Of a stretch of 53,507 bases of DNA, positions 34,861 through 43,117 are shown one piece after another (position 1 is the stretch's first letter; every line of letters begins with the position of its first letter). The notes beneath the pieces are model-generated. The model ran no database searches. It had not been told where the DNA came from and worked only from the letters and a program-made list of their open reading frames with translations. The position numbers and the translations under genes were made by a program. The DNA comes from Firmicutes bacterium UBA5449 (GTDB lineage Bacteria > Bacillota > SHA-98 > UBA4971), in NCBI GenBank assembly GCA_002424305.1, contig DIQZ01000049.1:12714-66220 (forward strand), in the 5' to 3' direction.

Positions 34861-37322
34861 TGATGTTTGGTGGACTAACCGAGAGGGCTCAACGGGTTTT
34901 GCAGCTCTCTCAGGGGGAGGCCAGGCGGCTCGGCCATGATGTCATCGGCACAGAACACTTGCTGCTAGGCCTTGTTGCTGAAGGCACAGGTATAGCAGCC
35001 CGAGCCCTTCAAAATATTGGCATAAACTTGGAAGATGTGCGAGGAGCCGTAGAGAAGATGGTAGGTACAGGGACCTCGGACAAGGTCAAAATGCTAACCC
35101 TTACCCCGAGGGCTAAGAAGGTTCTTGAATTGGCCATGATAGAGGCAAGGCGACTTGGACAAGGATATATCGGCACAGAGCACATTCTATTGGGATTGAT
35201 ACATGAGGGTGAAGGTGTAGCTGCACAAGTATTGACTAGTCTTGGGGCTGATACTGAGAAAATACGTGCTGAGGTCACCGGCCTTCTAGGTGATGTGACT
35301 GCCCCAGGCGCCAAAGGGAAGCGGGCAACGCAAAAAACACCGACTCTGGATCAGTTCGGGCGGGATCTTACAGCTATGTCAGAGGAAGGGAAGTTGGATC
35401 CGGTTATCGGGCGTAGCCAGGAGATTCAAAGGGTCATTCAAGTGCTCAGTCGCAGAACCAAGAATAACCCGGTCCTCATTGGAGACCCGGGAGTAGGTAA
35501 GACTGCTGTTGTTGAGGGATTAGCCCAGATGGTGGCGCGCGGGGATATTCCGGAAGTACTTTCGGATAAGCGTGTTATTGCCCTTGACATGGGGTCGATA
35601 GTTGCAGGGACGAAGTTCCGCGGGGAGTTCGAGGAAAGGTTAAAGCGCATCATTGATGAGGTAAGGGCCAGTGGTGACGTAATCCTGTTTATTGATGAGA
35701 TGCACACAATTGTGGGAGCCGGAGCAGCAGAAGGGGCTATTGATGCTGCGAATATTCTAAAGCCTGCCCTTGCCCGCGGAGAACTTCAGTGCATCGGTGC
35801 GACGACAATTGATGAGTATCGCAAGTACGTAGAGAAGGACGCTGCCCTTGAAAGACGGTTCCAGCCAATAATGGTGGGCGAGCCCACTGTTGAAGAAACC
35901 ATATCCATCCTGGACGGACTCAGGGACAGGTATGAAGCTCACCACAGGGTTAAGATAACTGATAAGGCGCTTGAAGCTGCTGCAAAACTTGCAGACAGAT
36001 TCATCTCTGACAGATTCTTACCGGATAAGGCCATAGACCTGATAGACGAAGCCTCATCCAAGGTGAGGATTGGAACTACCATCGCGCCACCGGACATAAG
36101 GAAGCTTGAAGAGGAATTCACGAGGATCAGGACGGAGAAGGAAGCTGCCATCAAGAATGAGGAGTTTGAGCAAGCTGCCGATCTTCGTGACAAGGAGCAG
36201 AAAGTAAAGGAAGAAATCGACGCCAAAAAGAGCGAGTGGCAGAATCGACGTGGTATGGTAGAAGCCACTGTGACTGATGAAGATATAGCCCAAGTAGTGT
36301 CTGTATGGACAGGTGTGCCTGTAGCGCAGCTTACCGAAGAAGAAACACAAAGGCTTCTAAGACTCGAGGAGACCCTTCATAAGCGCGTAATCGGTCAGCA
36401 AGAGCCGGTGGCGTCTCTTGCAAGGGCTATAAGACGGGCACATGCAGGTCTTAAGGATCCAAAGAGGCCCATAGGGTCATTCATCTTTCTAGGGCCGACC
36501 GGAGTAGGCAAGACAGAGCTTGCGAGAGCGCTTGCAGAGGCATTGTTCGGAGATGAGAACTCCATGCTTGCCTTTGACATGTCCGAGTACATGGAAAGGC
36601 ATACAGTCTCAAGATTGATAGGAGCGCCCCCGGGCTATGTGGGCTACGATGAAGCAGGTCAGCTTACGGAGAGAGTACGGAGACAGCCTTATTCTGTTGT
36701 GCTTTTTGATGAGATAGAAAAGGCACATCCTGATGTCTTCAATATTCTCTTACAAGTTCTTGAAGAAGGCAGGTTGACAGACGGTAAGGGGCGCACAGTG
36801 GACTTTAGAAACGCTGTGATTATCATGACATCAAACGTAGGCGCAAATCTTATCAGTCGTGATACGAAACTCGGTTTTGTTACAGGCGATACTGATGACT
36901 ACGACTATGAACGCATGAAGGAACAAGTCCTGACTGCCATGAAGAAGACCTTCAGGCCTGAGTTCCTCAACAGGGTTGACGAAGTCATAGTATTTAGAGC
37001 CCTGAATGAACAGGAGATAAGACAAATAGTAGACTTACAGCTCACTAAGGTTGAAGAGAGGCTTAAGGATCGCAATATCCACCTGGATGTGAGTAGCGAG
37101 GTAAAAGACCTTATTGCTGAGGAAGGTTTCAGCAGGGAGTTTGGAGCCCGTCCTCTCAGGCGAGTAATTGAGCGGAAGCTCGAAACACTTTTGTCTGAGA
37201 AGATCCTCGAAGGCAAGATTGCAGACGGGGACTGGGTATCCGTGACTCTTGAGAATGACAAGATACACATTGAGAAGTCTGAGAAGAGATCTCCTGTCCT
37301 ATCAGGTGAGCCTGCCAAATAG
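34857..37322 (+). CDS. clpC: ATP-dependent Clp protease ATP-binding subunit ClpC
   Basis: 821 aa AAA+ unfoldase working with ClpP. Two Clp_N repeats (about 4-145), AAA-1 with GDPGVGKT near 209-216, the middle coiled-coil domain with a UVR-like EFEQAADLRDKEQKVKEE, AAA-2 with GPTGVGKTELARAL near 547-560 and a C-terminal D2-small domain. Length fits ClpC rather than ClpB, which has a longer middle domain. Last gene of the CtsR operon, closed by a terminator at 37364. No clpP is in the window. Confidence 0.97.
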   Translation: MMMFGGLTERAQRVLQLSQGEARRLGHDVIGTEHLLLGLVAEGTGIAARALQNIGINLEDVRGAVEKMVGTGTSDKVKMLTLTPRAKKVLELAMIEARRLGQGYIGTEHILLGLIHEGEGVAAQVLTSLGADTEKIRAEVTGLLGDVTAPGAKGKRATQKTPTLDQFGRDLTAMSEEGKLDPVIGRSQEIQRVIQVLSRRTKNNPVLIGDPGVGKTAVVEGLAQMVARGDIPEVLSDKRVIALDMGSIVAGTKFRGEFEERLKRIIDEVRASGDVILFIDEMHTIVGAGAAEGAIDAANILKPALARGELQCIGATTIDEYRKYVEKDAALERRFQPIMVGEPTVEETISILDGLRDRYEAHHRVKITDKALEAAAKLADRFISDRFLPDKAIDLIDEASSKVRIGTTIAPPDIRKLEEEFTRIRTEKEAAIKNEEFEQAADLRDKEQKVKEEIDAKKSEWQNRRGMVEATVTDEDIAQVVSVWTGVPVAQLTEEETQRLLRLEETLHKRVIGQQEPVASLARAIRRAHAGLKDPKRPIGSFIFLGPTGVGKTELARALAEALFGDENSMLAFDMSEYMERHTVSRLIGAPPGYVGYDEAGQLTERVRRQPYSVVLFDEIEKAHPDVFNILLQVLEEGRLTDGKGRTVDFRNAVIIMTSNVGANLISRDTKLGFVTGDTDDYDYERMKEQVLTAMKKTFRPEFLNRVDEVIVFRALNEQEIRQIVDLQLTKVEERLKDRNIHLDVSSEVKDLIAEEGFSREFGARPLRRVIERKLETLLSEKILEGKIADGDWVSVTLENDKIHIEKSEKRSPVLSGEPAK

Positions 37323-37363
37323 CAGACAAGATACCAAGCTCGGTTGCTGAATGATTGCCTAAT

Positions 37364-37423
37364 GCCGGCGCCTTCGAAATGAGGCTATCAGAAGATAGCC
37401 GGGACAAGGCGCCGGTTGCGTTT
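37364..37423 (+). terminator. Terminator of the ctsR-clpC operon
   Basis: CCGGCGCCTT (37365-37374) pairs with AAGGCGCCGG (37406-37415). Inside, GGCTATC-AGAA-GATAGCC (37383-37400) forms a second perfect stem. TTGCGTTT follows. Confidence 0.75.
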
Positions 37424-37597
37424 GGCAATCCTCTTCATCCTTTTAGGTGAAAGGAATTACGCAACTCTTGGAGAATCAGGTGGATAGCAATTAATTGCGG
37501 ACACTCCAAGAGGAAGATTCGACGGGTGTACCGGAAGAGCGACAGAGATTCATGGGCGCTCACTGAAACACTTTATACTATAAGGACGGTCTAGGAT

Positions 37598-38044
37598 ATG
37601 AACAAACATTCAACAGACTACGATGTCGACATCGCACAGAAGATGATTTGTGAAAACGGTCTGGGATTGGTGGCAATCAGGGAAGGGAAAGTCATCATGC
37701 AGTCGGAAGATCGAGGTGTCCGTCCATTTGTGCAGGCAATTACTGATCTTGGAGAGAAGCTGCATGGTGCTGTTATTGGTGATCGTGTGGTGGGGCGGGC
37801 TTCTGCTATGTTGTGCATCTACTCTGGGGCTGTCTCAGTTTACACGCCTTTAGTCTCTGATGCAGCAGCAGTTCAACTCCAATTAGCCGGCATAAAGCTA
37901 ATTGCTGATAAGCAAACTCCGTATATCCTAAACAGACAAGGTACTGACATGTGTCCTTTTGAGAAGATGACAGAGGAGCTTAAGTCTCCCAATGAAGTGT
38001 TTCACGCTCTCGTTGATTTCTTAGAAATAGGAGTTAAGGGTTAA
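37598..38044 (+). CDS. DUF1893 protein
   Basis: 148 aa cytoplasmic protein resembling DUF1893, a small family with a cytidine-deaminase-like fold. Visible features are GLGLVAIREGKVIMQS, DRGVRPFVQAI, GDRVVGRASAMLCIYSGAVSVYTPLVSDAA and late Cys-Pro-Phe (MCPFE). A single CPFE in place of the PCxxC deaminase zinc site argues against normal deaminase chemistry. Function unknown. ATG at 37598 has TAGGAT upstream. It follows the clpC terminator and precedes a lipoate-ligase-like gene by 15 bp. Confidence 0.75.
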   Translation: MNKHSTDYDVDIAQKMICENGLGLVAIREGKVIMQSEDRGVRPFVQAITDLGEKLHGAVIGDRVVGRASAMLCIYSGAVSVYTPLVSDAAAVQLQLAGIKLIADKQTPYILNRQGTDMCPFEKMTEELKSPNEVFHALVDFLEIGVKG

Positions 38045-38059
38045 GGAGGGTAACCTCTG

Positions 38060-39124
38060 ATGAGAGTGTATCGCTTAGGATGTTTAGAGGGGCAAATGTC
38101 AATGCTTGTTTTTCATGCATTAGCCAAGATGGGTCGTGAGGGCCTTATCTTGGTATCCCCGGTTCGCAAGATTGTCAGCATAGGATATTTTCAAGATACC
38201 GACAAAGTCGTGGATTTGGAGTATTGTCGCAAATGCGAAATATCCGTGATGCGTAGAGAGATTGGAGGAGGAGCCACGCTCCTCGATGGGAATCAGGTTT
38301 TCTTTCAACTTGTAGTCAGGCGGGATAATCCTGATTTTTCTCGGAAAATCTCATCCCTGTATGAGCTTATTGCCGGTCCATGTGTTGACACTTACCGTGA
38401 ACTTGGGGTTCATGCTGACTTTAGGCCTGTAAATGACATTGTGACTCGGGAAGGCCGCAAGGTATCAGGATTAGGTGGGGCTGACATAGGTGAGTGTGTA
38501 GCGTTTGTAGGTAATGTCATTTTGGACTTTGATTCCAGGGAGATGGCTAACATACTTAGGGTGCCCAGTGAGAAGTTTCGTGACAAAGTCCATAAGTCTC
38601 TGGAAGACAATGTAAGCAGCGTGCTTAAAGAGACTGGAACGACTCCTTGCCGCAAACAAGTTGAGGACTTGCTTATTGAGAACTTTGCCAAAAGGCTGGG
38701 CTTGTTACAAGAGGTTTGCATTGATCCTGAACTGGACGAGAAAGTCTGTGAACTTGAGAAGAAAATGATGTCAGACGACTTTCTTTTTAGGAAACGAGGA
38801 AAGGCAGCGAGTGGCGGGGATTACATGAAGGTGAAGATTGCAGAGGGAACCCAAGTTTCTGAGAGAAGCTACAAAGCTCCCGGTGGACTGATCACTGTGA
38901 CCTATATAGTCCGACGCGATACGATACAAGACATATCTATTTCCGGAGACTTTACCCTCTATCCTAAAGACCATCTGAGTGATATTGAAGACGCTCTACT
39001 TGGAGTACGGCGGGATGTCTCAAGTATCGAAAGTGTGATATCCGGAGCATATCGCGAGTTTTCTATTGAGTCACCCGGGGTTGCTCCCCTTGATTTTGCA
39101 GAGGCTATTTGCAAGTCTGACTAG
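38060..39124 (+). CDS. Lipoate-protein ligase A-like protein
   Basis: 354 aa. The catalytic domain has RREIGGGATLLDGNQVFFQL, equivalent to the RRxSGGGAVxHDxGN motif, and the acceptor-activating lysine in REGRKVSGLGGADI. The last 95 residues (from about 255; KAPGGLITVTYIV ... DISISGDFTLYP) match the LplA accessory domain, so this looks like a complete two-domain lipoate ligase, or a related octanoyl transferase. No lipoyl-domain protein or GcvH is nearby, so the acceptor is unknown. ATG at 38060 has AAGGAGG upstream. radA follows. Confidence 0.8.
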   Translation: MRVYRLGCLEGQMSMLVFHALAKMGREGLILVSPVRKIVSIGYFQDTDKVVDLEYCRKCEISVMRREIGGGATLLDGNQVFFQLVVRRDNPDFSRKISSLYELIAGPCVDTYRELGVHADFRPVNDIVTREGRKVSGLGGADIGECVAFVGNVILDFDSREMANILRVPSEKFRDKVHKSLEDNVSSVLKETGTTPCRKQVEDLLIENFAKRLGLLQEVCIDPELDEKVCELEKKMMSDDFLFRKRGKAASGGDYMKVKIAEGTQVSERSYKAPGGLITVTYIVRRDTIQDISISGDFTLYPKDHLSDIEDALLGVRRDVSSIESVISGAYREFSIESPGVAPLDFAEAICKSD

Positions 39125-39165
39125 GAATAAAATTCTTTGAAACGACATGGACAGGAATGAATCTA

Positions 39166-40527
39166 ATGGCTAGACAGAAAACAAAGTATGTATGCAAGGA
39201 TTGCGGGTACGAGACTCCGAGATGGCTTGGGAAATGCCCTTCATGTGGCGAGTGGGGCTCACTCATTGAGGAAGTGATTGCTTCCAAAACTGTTGGGCGG
39301 TCAAAGGACGTCTCAATAGGGAGTATCCCTCGTCCCATTACCGAACTTGAGAGCGCGGGTGAAAGCCGGACTCCCAGCGGTATTGCTGAATTAGACAGGG
39401 TTTTGGGCGGAGGGATAGTGCCCGGGTCTCTCGTCTTAATCGGAGGGGATCCCGGCATAGGTAAGTCCACACTCCTTCTCCAGGTATCCGGTGCAGTCAG
39501 TTGTGGTATGAATGTGCTATACGTCTCAGGGGAGGAGTCCCCTAATCAAGTCAAGCTTCGAGCAGACAGACTCGGGATTCACTCCGGTAATCTGCTGGTC
39601 CTGCCTGAGGTGGACATGGAAAGAATAGAACATTGCATTGAGAGCATTAATCCCGGCCTTGTCGTAGTGGACTCAATACAAACTGTCTTTACAAGAGACT
39701 TGACGTCTGCCCCGGGAAGCGTATCGCAGGTAAGCGAGTGCGCCGGCCGTCTCATGAGGCAGGCTAAGGAGCAGGAGATTCCCATTTTCATTGTGGGACA
39801 TGTTACCAAACAAGGAGCAATTGCCGGTCCGAGGGTGCTCGAACACATAGTTGATACTGTGCTCTATTTTGAAGGAGAGCGCCACCATAGTTTCAGAATC
39901 TTAAGGTGCGTGAAAAACAGATTCGGATCTACAAACGAAATCGGAGTATTTCAAATGCAGGATACAGGTCTTTCTGAGGTCAGCAATCCTTCAGAAGTTT
40001 TTCTTTCCGGTAGATCACACATGGTCAGCGGCTCTTGTGTGACTGCAAGCGTTGAAGGAACAAGGCCTATTCTTGTTGAAGTTGAAGCCCTTGTGACTCG
40101 AACCCCTTTTGGGGTTCCCAGGCGAACTACAACAGGAGTAGACTCAAATAGGGTTGCGATAATCCTTGCTGTCCTCAAGAAACGTGCCGGGTTAGAGCTA
40201 TCATCATCTGATGTCTACGTTAATGTTGCCGGTGGAGCCAGGCTAAATGAGCCATCAACAGATCTTGCGATTGCTTGCGCAATAGCCTCGAGTTTTCGAA
40301 ATGCCTTATGTCGCCCGGATACTGTAATCATTGGAGAGGTAGGGCTTTCCGGGGAAGTGCGCGCTGTCAATCGCATAGAATCAAGAATGGCGGAATCTGC
40401 CAAGCTTGGTTTCAAGCGATGTATTATCCCTATTTCCAACACCGGACTCTTGACGAATCATGAGAACCTTGAAGTTATAGCGGTAAGAACCATAGTTGAA
40501 GCTCTTGAGCTTGCTATGACACGGTAA
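39166..40527 (+). CDS. radA: DNA repair protein RadA
   Basis: 453 aa. N-terminal zinc finger CKDCG ... CPSCGEW, RecA-like core with Walker A GGDPGIGKSTLL (about 93-104), the RadA-specific KNRFGSTNEIGVF, and a C-terminal Lon-like domain (SSSDVYVNVAGGARLNEPSTDLAIACAI). A branch-migration helicase in recombination. ATG 39166 has AGG ten bases upstream; ATG 39157 is three codons earlier with no spacing for a ribosome site. In many Firmicutes disA follows radA; here a small minus-strand gene lies downstream instead. Confidence 0.95.
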   Translation: MARQKTKYVCKDCGYETPRWLGKCPSCGEWGSLIEEVIASKTVGRSKDVSIGSIPRPITELESAGESRTPSGIAELDRVLGGGIVPGSLVLIGGDPGIGKSTLLLQVSGAVSCGMNVLYVSGEESPNQVKLRADRLGIHSGNLLVLPEVDMERIEHCIESINPGLVVVDSIQTVFTRDLTSAPGSVSQVSECAGRLMRQAKEQEIPIFIVGHVTKQGAIAGPRVLEHIVDTVLYFEGERHHSFRILRCVKNRFGSTNEIGVFQMQDTGLSEVSNPSEVFLSGRSHMVSGSCVTASVEGTRPILVEVEALVTRTPFGVPRRTTTGVDSNRVAIILAVLKKRAGLELSSSDVYVNVAGGARLNEPSTDLAIACAIASSFRNALCRPDTVIIGEVGLSGEVRAVNRIESRMAESAKLGFKRCIIPISNTGLLTNHENLEVIAVRTIVEALELAMTR

Positions 40528-40572
40528 CTGCCTAATTCTTATGTTTCCCGTATGGGCTCTTAGCGCTATATT

Positions 40573-40968
40573 CTATGTGAGATTGAAGATTCCCAGGGTT
40601 GATAATCTCCCTCGCTCTTGTTCCATGACCTCTTCCATGTTCAGATCAAGTAGGTCACATAGTGCTGCTAAGTAAAAGAGGGTTCGTCCGATCTCACTTT
40701 CTAACACGTCACGACACTCAGGGCAAATAGAGCCTTCAAGATGTGATGTGGTGTAATTGCGAAGCTCCGAGAACGACGCGCAAGAAGGGTAATCCTGCCG
40801 AGAGGCAGAGATTTTCAGGCAACCACAAGTAGTGACTGCCTTTGCAATAGCGCGGTTGACGCGAGCACTGGCTTCATCTAGTTTTGAGGTGCAATCCAGA
40901 ATGCTTTTGTGTCTGACGAGGCAACGAGAGACCGCTTCCTGAAACGAATTACAATCTAGCTGCTCCAT
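40573..40968 (-). CDS. Small cysteine-rich conserved protein beside radA
   Basis: 131 aa, mostly helical. Cysteines at CGC, SICPEC and elsewhere could bind metal. The C-terminal half, SEIGRTLFYLAALCDLLDLN, has the look of a MazG-type helix pair (ELGD-x-LFYLAAL), but the full MazG metal motif is not evident. I recall small proteins of this type near radA in other clostridial genomes without a known function. ATG at 40968 has GGGGTGA upstream on the minus strand. It runs against the surrounding genes and lies convergent to radA. Confidence 0.7.
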   Translation of the reverse strand: MEQLDCNSFQEAVSRCLVRHKSILDCTSKLDEASARVNRAIAKAVTTCGCLKISASRQDYPSCASFSELRNYTTSHLEGSICPECRDVLESEIGRTLFYLAALCDLLDLNMEEVMEQERGRLSTLGIFNLT

Positions 40969-41285
40969 ATATAAGTCACCCCGCCTGAAAAATTTTCGAG
41001 AGAGAATTCCAAGTGTTTCTCATGAATCAATTATACCGATAGGCTCAAGGAATTGTCAACGGCACGTCTTTTGCCAGATAAGTTACAGTATATGTTTGCA
41101 ATGGAAGAGGTCGGGAGTTAATTGACACTTAGCTCTCATGAATGTTACAATTGGTTAGATATGAATGTAGAAGAAACAGTGAGTCATAAACTTCGCAAGC
41201 ACCCAGGTAGTAGGCCGCTTTCCTCCCTTGACGGAGATCAGGGGTGCCAGGTGATTATACAAGATGATTGGGGGGAAATACGGCT
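40969..41285. other. Divergent intergenic region before carD
   Basis: 317 bases between the minus-strand cysteine-rich gene and carD. It contains the carD promoter (41122-41151). The reading frame at 41122-41310 has no ribosome site and runs through that promoter and into carD in another frame, so it is not called. No other structure stands out. Confidence 0.6.
41122..41151 (+). promoter_or_regulatory. Sigma-A-type promoter of carD
   Basis: TTGACA at 41122-41127 and TACAAT at 41146-41151 with an 18-base spacer. The leader to carD would be about 130 bases. Confidence 0.65.
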
Positions 41286-41762
41286 ATGTTTGATGTGGGT
41301 GATAAGGTAGTCTACCCGATGCACGGTGCAGGTGTCATCGAAGCAGTCGAGGAACGGGAGATTCTCGGCGAAAAACAGAAGTATTATATTCTCAGGATTC
41401 CAATGGGGGACATGAGAGTCATGGTTCCCCTTGAGAGCGCAGACGATGTTGGCTTGAGAGGTGTAATAGACAAGGACGATGTTAAGAAGGTCTATGAAGT
41501 CCTTGGCAGTGACATAACGAAAATGTCATCCAACTGGAATCGTAGGTACCGCGCTAATTTGGAGAAAATTCGGACCGGTGACGTTTTTGCCGTGGCAGAG
41601 GTAGTCAGAAATCTTGCTTCTCGCGACAGGGAGAAAGGGTTGTCCACAGGAGAACGTCGTATGCTGGACAATGCAAAGCAAATTCTCATAAGCGAGCTAG
41701 TGATAGCTGAAGGTATTGAAGAGGAACAAGTAGAGAAGGCTATAGCAGAAGTGCTGCAATAG
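41286..41762 (+). CDS. carD: CarD/CdnL family RNA polymerase-binding regulator
   Basis: 158 aa. The N-terminal RID domain begins MFDVGDKVVYPMHGAGVIEAVEE, the common start of CarD and TRCF, and is followed by a helical domain with WNRRYRANLEKIRTGD. The family stabilises open promoter complexes, especially at rRNA genes. ATG at 41286 has GGGGGGA about 10 bases upstream. It is followed by a terminator-like hairpin at 41779. Confidence 0.93.
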   Translation: MFDVGDKVVYPMHGAGVIEAVEEREILGEKQKYYILRIPMGDMRVMVPLESADDVGLRGVIDKDDVKKVYEVLGSDITKMSSNWNRRYRANLEKIRTGDVFAVAEVVRNLASRDREKGLSTGERRMLDNAKQILISELVIAEGIEEEQVEKAIAEVLQ

Positions 41763-41778
41763 GGTCTTACTAATCCCG

Positions 41779-41809
41779 GGAACCTGAAGAATAGGTTTTT
41801 TGCTTTTTC
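41779..41809 (+). terminator. Rho-independent terminator after carD
   Basis: AACCT (41781-41785) pairs with AGGTT (41793-41797), extended by two G-T pairs, followed by TTTTTGCTTTTT. Short stem but strong T-run. Confidence 0.55.
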
Positions 41810-41914
41810 CCATCGTCCATGAATATGCGTACAAAGTTCACGATGTGGTCAGGATATGGATGAGGTCAGGTTCCCATAATAAGTCACGGAAGGCAATGTT
41901 GTCTCACCGCTTAT

Positions 41915-41935
41915 GCCCCCGATCCCCCAGGGGGC
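41915..41935 (+). repeat. GC-rich hairpin before the PIN/TRAM gene
   Basis: GCCCCC (41915-41920) pairs with GGGGGC (41930-41935) with a 9-base loop. It lies about 40 bases before the next start; the bases after it are not a clear T-run. Possible leader element. Confidence 0.35.
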
Positions 41936-41976
41936 TATCAAATGTTTTAAGAGAAAGAGAGGTGAGAAGCCTAATA

Positions 41977-43065
41977 ATGAGTAAACTGGTAAGTTGTGTT
42001 TCTGTCGTTCTGGGGGCACTCATTGGATTCTTTGTTCACCGTCTTCTTGCAGGGGTTGTACCCATAGCTGTCGAAACCGCCGCAAATACTGCTATGCTAA
42101 TCGTCTTGGTTTCAGCCGGCGGGCTTTTTGGTATTTCTGTTTTTCCCGTAATTTTTCGAGGTCTGCGCAAGCTTACATCCAGACTTGAGACAAATCTGCA
42201 GAAGGTACCTACACATGACCTTGTAGCAGGGGCATTTGGTGCTATCATTTTTCTTCTTATTGCCGTGTTACTTACACTTCCGTTTTCTCAGATTCCTTAC
42301 ATAGGTGTCTATCTACCAATTGGGTTGACTTTGTTCATGGGCTATCTGGGTATGCAAGTTGCTATCAAGAAGCGGGAGGATCTGTTTAACCTGTTTTCCG
42401 CTGTTCCCAGGTCTGTGGAAAGGGTAGTTGGCGCCCAGCGTGATCGGACTCAGAAACACCAGAGTCGTTGTGCACCTAAAATCCTTGATACCAGTGTAAT
42501 AATTGACGGCAGAATCCTGGACATCTGTAATACCGGCTTCATAGACGGGACACTTATCGTCCCAACTTTTATTTTAGAAGAACTGCAACACATTGCGGAC
42601 TCAGCGGATCCGCTGAAACGCAACAGAGGGAGAAGGGGGCTGGATGTCCTCGGTAAGATGCGCAAGGAAGTTGGGGCCCAGATTCAGATACTTGACTCAG
42701 AAATCGAGAATGGTATTGATGTGGATTCAAGACTTCTGAAGTTGGCTCAATCTACAGCCGGGAAGGTTGTTACAAACGATTTCAATCTTAACAAGGTAGC
42801 TCAGCTCAGAGGTGTGCCGGTGTTGAACATAAATGAGCTGGCTAATGCCCTTAAGCCTGTAGTGCTACCAGGTGAAGAGATGACAGTATATGTAATGAAG
42901 GATGGTAAGGAAGCAGGTCAGGGGGTAGCATACCTGGACGACGGTACCATGGTAGTTGTTGACGGTGGCAGGCGATTCATCGGTGCAGAGGTGGAGGTTG
43001 CAGTTACCAGCGTTCTTCAGACCGCTGCCGGGAGGATGATATTTGCGAAACCCAGAGGCATGTAA
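41977..43065 (+). CDS. PIN/TRAM domain membrane protein (YacL-like)
   Basis: 362 aa. Four membrane helices in the first 140 residues, then a PIN nuclease domain (ILDTSVIIDGRILDICNTG, with acidic residues again in VVTNDFNLNKVAQL) and a C-terminal TRAM RNA-binding domain (GQGVAYLDDGTMVVVDGG). The family is a conserved, poorly characterised membrane RNase next to ispD in Firmicutes. ATG at 41977 has GAGGTGAGAAG upstream; the frame extends to 41800 without support. ispDF follows after 52 bp. Confidence 0.92.
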   Translation: MSKLVSCVSVVLGALIGFFVHRLLAGVVPIAVETAANTAMLIVLVSAGGLFGISVFPVIFRGLRKLTSRLETNLQKVPTHDLVAGAFGAIIFLLIAVLLTLPFSQIPYIGVYLPIGLTLFMGYLGMQVAIKKREDLFNLFSAVPRSVERVVGAQRDRTQKHQSRCAPKILDTSVIIDGRILDICNTGFIDGTLIVPTFILEELQHIADSADPLKRNRGRRGLDVLGKMRKEVGAQIQILDSEIENGIDVDSRLLKLAQSTAGKVVTNDFNLNKVAQLRGVPVLNINELANALKPVVLPGEEMTVYVMKDGKEAGQGVAYLDDGTMVVVDGGRRFIGAEVEVAVTSVLQTAAGRMIFAKPRGM

Positions 43066-43117
43066 CAGGTTTCAGCACATAAAGAGCATAATCAAAGAAG
43101 CCTCAGGAGGTGGATAA

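Noticed and set aside
40573..40968. DisA diadenylate cyclase
   Set aside because: disA is about 350 aa with DGA and RHRxA motifs; this 131-aa protein has neither.
41122..41310. A 62-codon plus-strand frame before carD
   Set aside because: Its first codons are the -35 of the carD promoter, it has no ribosome site and it overlaps carD in another frame.
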